Of a stretch of 32,442 bases of DNA, positions 26,087 through 32,442 are shown one piece after another. Source of the stretch: Chloroflexota bacterium (GTDB taxonomy: Bacteria; Chloroflexota; Limnocylindria; P2-11E); contig VBFI01000084.1 in NCBI GenBank assembly GCA_005889275.1, positions 1 through 32,442 on the forward strand. Direction: 5' to 3'. Both the position numbers and the translations under genes were made by a program. Under the pieces are notes generated by a model. It was given only the letters and a program-made list of their open reading frames with translations, had not been told where the DNA came from and did no database searches. Each line of letters starts with the position of its first letter. Position 1 is the first letter of the stretch.

Positions 26087-27472
26087 GTGCGCACCGTCCT
26101 GAAGTTCGGCGGCACGTCGGTCGCCTCGCCGGCCGCGCTCGCGCGCGTGGCCGAGATCACGAAGGCGACGAAGGGCGAGCGCGTCGTCGTCGTGTCGGCG
26201 ACGGCCGGGACGACCGACACGTTGATCGCCGCGGCCCGCGCGGCAGAGCACGGCGACGTCCAGAAGGCGCAGGACAGCCTGGCCGAGCTCGCCGAAGCGC
26301 ACAAGAACCTCGTGGCGGACGCGCTCGGATTCGAGTCGGCCGACGTGCTCAAGGAGATCGGCGACCTCACCGAACGGACCGACGCGCTCTTGCAGAGCGT
26401 CGCGATCCTGCGCGAGTGCACGGCCCGGACGATGGACGCGATCGTCTCGTACGGCGAGCGGATCTCGGCGCCGATCGTCGCCGCGGTGCTCGATCACCAT
26501 GGGGTGAAGGCCGAGGCGCTCTCGGCTGAGGGCCTCATCATCACCGACGACCAGTTCGGCCACGCCAACCCGATCCTCGACGAAACGAAAGCGCGCGCCG
26601 CACAGGAGCTCGCGCCGCGCCTCAGCTACGGCTCGGTACCGGTGGTCACCGGGTTCATCGGCTCGACCGCCGAGGGCGTGACCACGACGCTCGGCCGGGG
26701 CGGGTCGGACTTTTCGGCCGCCGTCCTCGCGGCCGCCGTAACCGCGAACGAGCTCCGCATCTACACCGACGTGAGTGGGGTCATGAGCGCCGACCCGCGC
26801 GTGGTGAAGGACGCGAAGCCGCTCGCCACGCTGTCGTACGCCGAGGCCGCCGAGCTCAGCTATTTCGGCGCGAAGGTCATCCATCCGCGGACGGTCCTCC
26901 CCGCCGTCGAGGCGGGCATCCCCGTGCGCATCCTGAACACGTTCGCACCTTCCGATCGTGGGACGACGATCACGGCGGCGAGCGGGAACGACGGCACCGT
27001 CGTCAAGGCGACCACGTCGATCGGGTCGCTCGGGCTCATCACCGTCCAGGGCGCGGGCATGAGCGGTATCCCCGGCTTCGCGGCTCGTGTTTTCGACACG
27101 ACCGCGGCGGAAGGCATCTCGGTGATGATGATCAGCCAGTCCTCCAGCGAGAACTCCATCTGCCTCGTCGTCCCCGACGAGGCGACCGAGCGACTTCGGG
27201 GCGCGCTCGAGCGCATGTTCAACGCCGAGCTCCGCCGCCACGACGTCGAGCGCATCGCGGTCGAGAAGCCGGTCGCGATCGTCGCCGCGGTGGGGGAGGG
27301 GATGCGGGGCACCCCCGGGGTGGCGTCGCGGGTCTTCGGCGCACTCGGAAAGGCCGGCGTGAACGTCGTCGCGATCGCCCAAGGCTCGAGCGAGCTGAAC
27401 ATCTCGCTCGTGGTGATGGAACGCGACCGCGAGAAGGCCGTCCGGCTCATCCACGAGGAGTTCCATCGCTGA
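26087..27472 (+). CDS. lysC: Aspartate kinase
   Basis: Phosphorylates aspartate, the first step toward lysine, threonine and methionine. The 461-aa product starts with the nucleotide/substrate motif LKFGGTSVA (5-13), has SYGERISAPI, GFIGSTAEGVTTTLGRGGSDFSAA, and TDVSGVMSADPR, then two C-terminal ACT domains (GLITVQGAGMSGIPGFAARVF and VAIVAAVGEGMRGTPGVASRVFGAL) that normally give feedback control. Start GTG 26087. With hom and asd it forms an aspartate-family cluster. Its TGA overlaps the next gene as CTGA. Confidence 0.96.
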   Translation: MRTVLKFGGTSVASPAALARVAEITKATKGERVVVVSATAGTTDTLIAAARAAEHGDVQKAQDSLAELAEAHKNLVADALGFESADVLKEIGDLTERTDALLQSVAILRECTARTMDAIVSYGERISAPIVAAVLDHHGVKAEALSAEGLIITDDQFGHANPILDETKARAAQELAPRLSYGSVPVVTGFIGSTAEGVTTTLGRGGSDFSAAVLAAAVTANELRIYTDVSGVMSADPRVVKDAKPLATLSYAEAAELSYFGAKVIHPRTVLPAVEAGIPVRILNTFAPSDRGTTITAASGNDGTVVKATTSIGSLGLITVQGAGMSGIPGFAARVFDTTAAEGISVMMISQSSSENSICLVVPDEATERLRGALERMFNAELRRHDVERIAVEKPVAIVAAVGEGMRGTPGVASRVFGALGKAGVNVVAIAQGSSELNISLVVMERDREKAVRLIHEEFHR

Positions 27473-28044
27473 GGGCGCTCAACCACTACAGCTACCTCAT
27501 CCTCGTCGTCGCCGTCCTTCTCCCGACCACGCTCGGTGTCCTCGTCACGCTCGCGCCGGTCGGAGCCGCGGCGCTGCCCGCGTTCTTCGCGACGCTCGGG
27601 CTCGACCTCGTGGTCCTCGCCGGGATCTGGCTCGCCATACGCCCGGGTCGGCCGGACGTGCGCTCGCGGGCCGATCTCGAGCGAGTCGTCCACGCGGGAC
27701 GCCCGGCGGTCGTCGAGCTGTACTCGAATTTCTGCCTCATCTGCATGGCCTACCGGCAGGCGGTGCGGCTCGCCGCGACCCGCCTGGCGGGTCAGTGCAC
27801 CTTCGCGCGGGTCGAGCTGCCGACGACCGCGGGCAGCGCCATCGGCGACGCGTACGGCGTCCGCTACACCCCGAGCTTCCTCATCTTCGACGCGCACGGT
27901 GACCTCGTCCGCACGATCATCCCCGACAACGTGACGCCGCTCGCGAACGGCTACCGCGTCCTCGACGAGCGCGGCTCGCTCGTCAGCCGGCTCCAGCGTG
28001 TCACCGCCGACGACCTCGTCGCGATCGTCCGCGCGGCCACCTGA
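27469..28044 (+). CDS. Membrane-anchored thioredoxin-like protein (CTG start)
   Basis: A protein of about 191 aa with two N-terminal hydrophobic segments (about 9-30 and 34-58) and a thioredoxin-like domain containing C89-L-I-C92 (SNFCLICMAYRQAV) and the cis-proline-type segment YGVRYTPSFLIFDAHG. It may be a membrane-bound disulfide or redox factor. No ATG/GTG/TTG precedes the first hydrophobic segment; CTG 27469 forms a CTGA overlap with the lysC stop. GTG 27610 is the first conventional start and would leave only part of the second membrane segment (144 aa). I favour CTG. Neighbouring redox partners are not present. Confidence 0.7.
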   Translation: MRALNHYSYLILVVAVLLPTTLGVLVTLAPVGAAALPAFFATLGLDLVVLAGIWLAIRPGRPDVRSRADLERVVHAGRPAVVELYSNFCLICMAYRQAVRLAATRLAGQCTFARVELPTTAGSAIGDAYGVRYTPSFLIFDAHGDLVRTIIPDNVTPLANGYRVLDERGSLVSRLQRVTADDLVAIVRAAT

Positions 28045-28066
28045 CGGCCGGCGTACCGTGTCGGGC

Positions 28067-28717
28067 ATGGCCCCCTCCGACCCCGGAGCACCGGTCGGCC
28101 TCGCCGAGATCCTGCTTCCGGCGGGCGAGCCCGAGCTCATCCACCGCGAGCTGCCGCTCGAGGCCGAGATCCTCGAGCTCGGCTGCGGCACGGGCCGCAT
28201 CACCCACGCGCTCCTGGCGCTTGGCCGGCGCGTGACCGCGGTCGACATGGACCCGGAGATGCTCGAGCACATCGACGGCGCCGAAACGGTCCTCTCGCGG
28301 ATCGAGGACCTCGACCTCGGCCGCACGTTCGGCGGCGTGCTGCTCATGAGCAACCTCGTCAACAACCCCGACGAGAACGGGCGCGTGGCGCTCCTCCGAT
28401 CGTGCCGCCGGCATGTCGCCGCGAACGGCATGGTGCTCGTCGAGCGCTACGACCCCGAGAGCGGCAACGACCCGACGCCGGGCGAGCGCGAGTTCGCGGG
28501 CGTGATCTTCCGGGCGTTCGATATCCGCCGTGAGGGGCAGCTCCTCTATCAGACGATCGAGTACGACGCCGGCGCGCGCGGCAAGTGGATCATGCGGATG
28601 GACGGCGTGCGCATCCTGACCGACGACGAGATGCTCGCCTCCCTCGCCGCGTCGGGACTTCGTCTGTTGCGCTGGATCGACGAACGCCGCCGCTGGCTGG
28701 TGGCGATCCCGGTCTGA
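28067..28717 (+). CDS. Class I SAM-dependent methyltransferase
   Basis: A 216-aa methyltransferase with motif I ILELGCGTGRITHALL (GCGTG at about 39-43), motif II TAVDMDPEMLEHI, and a motif IV-like VLLMSNLVNNPD. The C-terminal half is short and rich in charged residues (DERRRWLVAIPV at the end). The substrate is unknown. Start ATG 28067; an in-frame GTG at 28058 would add three residues. A TACCGT box (28054-28059) ending seven bases before the ATG could serve as a -10 of a leaderless transcript. The gene lies between the thioredoxin-like gene and asd. Confidence 0.82.
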   Translation: MAPSDPGAPVGLAEILLPAGEPELIHRELPLEAEILELGCGTGRITHALLALGRRVTAVDMDPEMLEHIDGAETVLSRIEDLDLGRTFGGVLLMSNLVNNPDENGRVALLRSCRRHVAANGMVLVERYDPESGNDPTPGEREFAGVIFRAFDIRREGQLLYQTIEYDAGARGKWIMRMDGVRILTDDEMLASLAASGLRLLRWIDERRRWLVAIPV

Positions 28718-28750
28718 GGCGTCGGTCTCGCTGTCTGCGAGACTACGCGC

Positions 28751-29654
28751 GTGCGAAAGCGCAAAGTCGCGGTCCTCGGCGCGACGGGCACGGTCGGGCA
28801 GCGCTTCATCGGGCTGCTTCAGGGCCACCCCTGGTTCGAGATCGCCGCGCTCACGACGAGCGACGCGAAGGCCGGCAAACGCTACGGCGACGTGACGCCA
28901 TGGCACTGGGGCACAGACATGCCCGCGGAGATCGCCGACATGACGCTGCTGCCGACCCGCGCCGACGTCGACGCCGAGATCTGCTTCTCCGCGCTGCCCT
29001 CGGACGCCGCCGAGGTCTGGGAGACGGCGCTCGCCGAGGCGGGCCATCACGTCTTCTCGAACGTGAAGACCCACCGGATGGACCCGGACGTCCCGCTCAT
29101 GGTCGCCGAGGTGAATCCCGAGCACATGCACGCGCTCGACGCGCAGCGCCGCGCCCGGCGCTGGACCGGGTCGATCGTGGCCAACGGCAACTGCTCGGCG
29201 ATCGGTTTCGTGCTCGCGGCCGCGCCGCTCCAGAGGCGGTTCGGGATCGAGCGCGCCGTTGTGACCACCATGCAGGCGCTCTCCGGGGCCGGCTATCCGG
29301 GCGTCGCCTCGCTCGACGCTCTCGACAACGTCGTCCCGTTCATCGCCGAGGAAGAGGAGAAGATGGAGCAGGAGTCGAAAAAGTTCCTCGGGCGCTGGGA
29401 CGGGAAGCGCTTCGTCGACGCCGACTTCGCGTTCTCCGCGCATTGCAACCGCGTCTCGGTGCGGGACGGCCACACCGAGACGGTGAGACCGGGATACCGA
29501 ACGCGGCATGGCCGCCACGGTCGGCCGCGTCCGCGCCGACCCGGTGCTCGGCGTCAAGTTCGTCGTCCTGACCCACAACACGATCCGCGGCGCCGCGGGC
29601 GCCTCGGTCCTGAACGCGGAGCTCCTCGCCGCGGAAGGGTGCCTCGGGAGTTGA
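28751..29654 (+). pseudogene. asd: Aspartate-semialdehyde dehydrogenase with internal deletion and frameshift
   Basis: Asd makes aspartate semialdehyde from aspartyl phosphate. The 5' part (GTG 28751 to about 29485) encodes the NADP-binding start VAVLGATGTVGQRF, catalytic Cys148 in NGNCSAIG and the FSAHCNRVSVRDGHTE block with His241, as in the archaeal/fungal-type enzyme. The rest of the gene continues in a different frame from about 29490: [18 protein letters not shown], then [18 protein letters not shown] and TGA 29652-29654. Together the parts give about 299 codons against the usual ~350, so about 50 codons are missing at the junction. In the 5' frame no stop occurs before the MFS gene, creating an artificial Asd-MFS fusion frame. 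A functional enzyme is not expected unless this is an assembly error. Confidence 0.85.
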
Positions 29655-30997
29655 GCGCCGCGGCCGAGACCTTCGTCGCGCGGCTCGACCGCATCCCGCT
29701 CAACCGTTTTCACTGGCGGCTGCTCGTCCTCTCGGGCATCGGCTGGTCGTTCGACGCGATGGACGTGCTCATGCTGAGCTTCCTCCTCGCGCCGATCCGC
29801 GGCGACTTCAAGCTCGACGTGACCCAGATCGGCCTCGTCCCGAGCGCGACGTTCCTCGGCATGTTCATCGGGGCGGCGGCCTCCGGCCGGCTCGCCGATC
29901 GGTACGGCCGTCGCGGCGTCTTCACCGCGACGCTCGTCGTCTTCTCGATCGGCAGCGCGCTGTCCGCGATCGCGCCGTCGTTCGAGACGCTTCTCGCCGC
30001 CCGAGTCATCGCCGGGCTCGGGCTCGGCGGCGAGCTGCCGGTCGCGTCGACGCTCGTCTCGGAGCTGTCGCCGCGCGCCCAGCGCGGGCGGATGATCGTG
30101 CTGCTCGAGTCGTTCTGGGCGTACGGGACGATCCTCGCCGGGATCGTCGCGATCACCGTGGTCGCGACCTACGGCTGGCGCTGGGGCTTCGCCGTCGGCG
30201 CGCTCCCGGCTCTTTACGTCGCGTACCTGCGGCGGGCCCTTCCCGAATCGCCTCGCTACCTCGCGGAGAAGGGCCGCGCGCCCGAGGCGGATGCGATCGT
30301 GCGGCGCGTCGAGCGCGCGGGTGGGGGAGCGCTGCTCACGCTCGCGCCAGCCGTCGCCCCGACGCGGTCGGGGGAGTCGCGGTTCACCGCGCTCTTCGCG
30401 CCGCGCTACCGGCGGCGCACGGCGATGCTCTGGATCGTCTGGTTCGGCGTGGTGCTCACGTACTACGGGATCTTCCTCTGGATCCCCTCGATTCTCGCGA
30501 CGCGAGGCCTCTCGGAGGTCCGGAGCAACGAGTTCTTCTTCCTCTCGACCCTCGCGCAGGTCCCCGGATACTTCAGCGCGGCGTGGCTCGTCGACCGCGT
30601 CGGTCGCCGGCCCACCCTCGTCGCCTACCTGCTCGGGACGGCGGTGAGCGCGTTCCTCTTCGGCAACGCGGGCACCGGCGGCGACGCCTTTGTCTGGGCC
30701 GCGCTGCTGTCGTTCTTCAACCTGGGCGCCTGGGGCGTCCTCTACACGATCACGCCCGAGCTCTACCCGACCGGCGTGCGCGCGACCGGCGCCGGCGTCG
30801 CCGCGGCGGTCGGCCGCGTCGGCGGCATCATCGGGCCGTACCTCACCCCGATCCTCGTCGCGCAGGTCACCGTGGGCGGCACCTTCGCGCTCTTCATGGC
30901 GATCCTGGTCGTGACCGCCGGCTCCGTCGCCGTGCTCGGCGAGGAGACCCGCGGCCGCTCACTCGAGGAGATCGCCCCCGCGGCCGAAGCGGCCTAG
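29651..30997 (+). CDS. MFS transporter, metabolite:proton symporter-like
   Basis: A 448-aa permease with about 12 membrane helices. MFS motif A is present as [13 protein letters not shown] between helices 2 and 3, the helix 4 region reads [29 protein letters not shown] follows helix 6 as in sugar-porter and MHS-type members, and VDRVGRRP repeats motif A in the second half. The substrate is unknown; aromatic or organic acids are typical for such proteins. Start TTG 29651 forms a TTGA overlap with the asd 3' stop, showing that this is a separate gene even though the asd 5' frame runs into it. Its TAG shares CTAG with the convergent gene. Confidence 0.88.
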   Translation: MSAAAETFVARLDRIPLNRFHWRLLVLSGIGWSFDAMDVLMLSFLLAPIRGDFKLDVTQIGLVPSATFLGMFIGAAASGRLADRYGRRGVFTATLVVFSIGSALSAIAPSFETLLAARVIAGLGLGGELPVASTLVSELSPRAQRGRMIVLLESFWAYGTILAGIVAITVVATYGWRWGFAVGALPALYVAYLRRALPESPRYLAEKGRAPEADAIVRRVERAGGGALLTLAPAVAPTRSGESRFTALFAPRYRRRTAMLWIVWFGVVLTYYGIFLWIPSILATRGLSEVRSNEFFFLSTLAQVPGYFSAAWLVDRVGRRPTLVAYLLGTAVSAFLFGNAGTGGDAFVWAALLSFFNLGAWGVLYTITPELYPTGVRATGAGVAAAVGRVGGIIGPYLTPILVAQVTVGGTFALFMAILVVTAGSVAVLGEETRGRSLEEIAPAAEAA

Positions 30998-31149
30998 CTG
31001 CGCGCTCCGGGCACCTCGTCGGGCGCCTGCTGCGATCGCGCGTAGGCGTTCGCGCAGTTCGGGCAGCAGAACGTCTTGCCGTCGCGCTTAGCGACCGTCG
31101 ACCACTCGGTGATGAGCGTTCCGCAGTGCGCGCACTCTTCGTTGGCCAT
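30994..31149 (-). CDS. Small Cys-rich zinc-binding protein, metallothionein/TRASH-like
   Basis: A 51-aa protein with C-x2-C (CAHCG) near the N-terminus and FCCPNCANAY about 20 residues later, followed by a short polar tail. The spacing and the RDGKTFCC segment resemble the zinc-ribbon/TRASH part of bacterial metallothioneins and related metal-binding proteins. It may bind zinc or another thiophilic metal. Start ATG 31149; a separate small gene is preferred over a continuation of the upstream minus-strand frame. It converges on the MFS gene with a four-base overlap. Confidence 0.7.
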   Translation of the reverse strand: MANEECAHCGTLITEWSTVAKRDGKTFCCPNCANAYARSQQAPDEVPGARS

Positions 31150-31202
31150 TTCGTCGCACCTCCGGCGACGAAGGGCTGCAGCCCCGATGCCAGGAAGACG
31201 AG

Positions 31203-32132
31203 CTAGCGAGGCAGCTGCGCGAGGAACCGCTCGGCGTTGCGGTGTGCAATGTTCGCGGCGAGCTCGGTCGGGAGCTGCGCGAGCCACGTGCGGATGCCCC
31301 TCACGAGGTCGGGGTACGCGTCCCAGCGCTCGTTGCCGGTGTACGTACCCCCGACGGTCCAGGTGTCGGTCCCGACCATGAACTTGTCGGGGTACTTCGC
31401 GAAGAGCGCGCCCCATCGTGCGTCGAGCTTTCCGCCGGGCGCGACGTCGTCGCGCAGCGAGAGCTCGACCCAGAGCTTCGGCCATTTCGCGAGGAGCGCC
31501 TCGACCTGATCCGGCGTCGCGGTCACGCCCGCGTGCGCCCAGAGCACGGTCTGATCGGTCACCAGGGGCAAGAGCTCGGCCATCGCGCGGGCGTCCGCGT
31601 GCGGCTGAAGGAAGAGATTCTCGCGCTGCGCGAACGCGAGGAGGGTGCGCACGACCGGCAGCCCGCTTTGTCCGGCGTTCAGGTGGAACTCGCCGAACCC
31701 GCGATGTGTGCCCTGCCGGTAGATCGACTCGACGTACGGCACGATCGATCCATCGCGGGCCCACGAGAACACGTCCGTGCCGTTGCGGTACGGGCTGAGC
31801 ATCGGGATGACGCGGGCCTCGCCGAGGACCGCGCGCAGACGGAACGTGCCTTCGTCGGGCGCGCTCGAGACGAGGCCGGACTCGATGCCGAGCTGATCGA
31901 ACATGGCCGCGATCTTCTCCGGCGGATACGCGGTCCACGATTCGCGGCTGTAGTGGAGATGCGCGTCGAAGATCGGTAGGAGCCCCGGCGTTGGGGAGGG
32001 CGTCGGGCTCGCGCTCGGAGTTGGCGACGCCGTCGGCGAGGGCGACGGGGTCGGCGTCGCTGTGGGCGTGCTCGCGGCCGGCGCGCAGGCCGACAGCAGG
32101 AAGACGAGTGCGGCGAGCAAGCCTCGTGCCAT
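31203..32132 (-). CDS. Secreted lipoprotein amidohydrolase (amidohydrolase_2 family)
   Basis: A 309-aa protein with a lipoprotein signal peptide (hydrophobic core then LLSAC lipobox, Cys16), a 30-residue Thr/Pro/Ser linker, and a TIM-barrel metal hydrolase domain. Likely metal ligands are the HxH of FDAHLHY, His in LQPHADAR, His in LWAHAGVT and Asp in VGTDTW. Family members are decarboxylases or hydrolases; the substrate is unknown. It should be anchored outside the cytoplasmic membrane. Start ATG 32132 with GAGGG upstream. It is divergent from the amidase gene. Confidence 0.85.
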   Translation of the reverse strand: MARGLLAALVFLLSACAPAASTPTATPTPSPSPTASPTPSASPTPSPTPGLLPIFDAHLHYSRESWTAYPPEKIAAMFDQLGIESGLVSSAPDEGTFRLRAVLGEARVIPMLSPYRNGTDVFSWARDGSIVPYVESIYRQGTHRGFGEFHLNAGQSGLPVVRTLLAFAQRENLFLQPHADARAMAELLPLVTDQTVLWAHAGVTATPDQVEALLAKWPKLWVELSLRDDVAPGGKLDARWGALFAKYPDKFMVGTDTWTVGGTYTGNERWDAYPDLVRGIRTWLAQLPTELAANIAHRNAERFLAQLPR

Positions 32133-32182
32133 CCCTCAAGGGTGTCACGACCCGTTCGATACGTCGTGTGTAGACGTTAGCG

Positions 32183-32442
32183 ATGAGGATGAGCGTCGAA
32201 TGGCGCGGGCCCGTGCCCTCGTCGAACTACGACGTCGGCCGTGGCGGCGAGCGCGTGTCCTTCATCGTCGAGCACTGGACCGACGCGCGGCTCGACTCGG
32301 CCATCGCGCGATTCATGGACCCGCGCACCCGCGTGTCCGCTCATTACATCGTCGCCCAGGACGGCCACATCTTCCAGCTCGTCAGCGAGGACGACACGGC
32401 GTTCCACGCCGGCGAGTACGGCGCGAACCAGCGGTCGATCGG
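32183..32442 (+). CDS. N-acetylmuramoyl-L-alanine amidase (amidase_2/PGRP), 5' part
   Basis: Only the first 86 codons are in the window. The sequence shows the amidase_2 fold start: FIVEHWT with candidate zinc ligand His31, SAHYIVAQDGHIFQLV, and DDTAFHAGE with His75. These enzymes cleave the stem peptide from muramic acid in peptidoglycan; catalytic residues further on cannot be checked. Start ATG 32183 is used; ATG 32189 is an alternative. No signal peptide is visible in the first residues. The 50-base divergent gap to the lipoprotein gene must hold both promoters. Confidence 0.75.
   Translation, partial: MRMSVEWRGPVPSSNYDVGRGGERVSFIVEHWTDARLDSAIARFMDPRTRVSAHYIVAQDGHIFQLVSEDDTAFHAGEYGANQRSI

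Noticed and set aside
28751-30997. A genuine Asd-MFS fusion protein
   Set aside because: The residues between the two parts are out of the true asd frame, the real asd C-terminus is found in another frame, and the MFS gene has its own TTGA-coupled start.

Overview
This is a high-GC (roughly two thirds G+C), gene-dense bacterial chromosome segment made almost entirely of housekeeping genes. There are no phage, insertion-sequence, CRISPR, tRNA or rRNA signatures. Gene content and order (ruvC-ruvA, nusA-ylxR-infB-rbfA-nrnA-truB-ribF, rpsO-pnp, RNase J-ftsK-pgsA-cinA), an F420-type luciferase-like oxidoreductase, GT-C and GT2 glycosyltransferases and heavy use of NTGA stop/start overlaps fit an uncultured Chloroflexota-like lineage (for example Limnocylindria or a relative). 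Dormibacterota or Actinobacteriota cannot be excluded. This placement is an inference from gene content only.

Layout. 1-1566: 3' end of yebC, then ruvC, a HIT-family gene and ruvA, tightly overlapped; ruvB is absent from this run. 1567-1867: a short membrane-peptide reading frame, a promoter-like extended -10 and a leader with an intrinsic terminator in front of nusA. 1868-9851: a translation and RNA-maturation operon (nusA, ylxR, infB, rbfA, DHH phosphoesterase, truB), a GT-C membrane glycosyltransferase and ribF; rimP is missing from its usual place. 9848-13209: an NHL-repeat protein, a minus-strand pair (stand-alone receiver domain and double-GNAT protein) and an LLM-class oxidoreductase. 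13232-15841: rpsO and pnp separated by a strong terminator hairpin. 15851-20165: GT2 glycosyltransferase, YdjC/ChbG deacetylase, a methyltransferase that lacks its SAM-binding core, family 4 uracil-DNA glycosylase and RNase J. 20182-24356: FtsK translocase, a membrane-anchored RodZ-C-like protein, PgsA-like phosphatidyltransferase and the CinA/PncC amidohydrolase. 24353-30997: two methyltransferases, homoserine dehydrogenase, aspartate kinase, a membrane thioredoxin-like protein, a broken aspartate-semialdehyde dehydrogenase and an MFS transporter. 30994-32442: a small Cys-rich protein, an amidohydrolase lipoprotein and the start of an amidase_2 gene.

How the genes work together: the first half serves recombination repair and the transcription/translation machinery; the middle covers mRNA turnover (S15/PNPase, RNase J) and chromosome and envelope biology; hom, lysC and asd form an aspartate-family amino-acid cluster.

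No clearly new multi-gene system was found. The observations most worth checking are: (i) asd carries an internal deletion plus frameshift that joins its 5' part in frame to the MFS gene; (ii) a methyltransferase lacks about 50-60 residues holding motif I; (iii) five genes (ruvC, truB, ribF, the GT2 gene and the thioredoxin-like gene) have no ATG/GTG/TTG where the protein must start and appear to use ATC or CTG; (iv) the terminator-bearing leader upstream of nusA; (v) a Flp-pilin-like peptide frame directly after ruvA.
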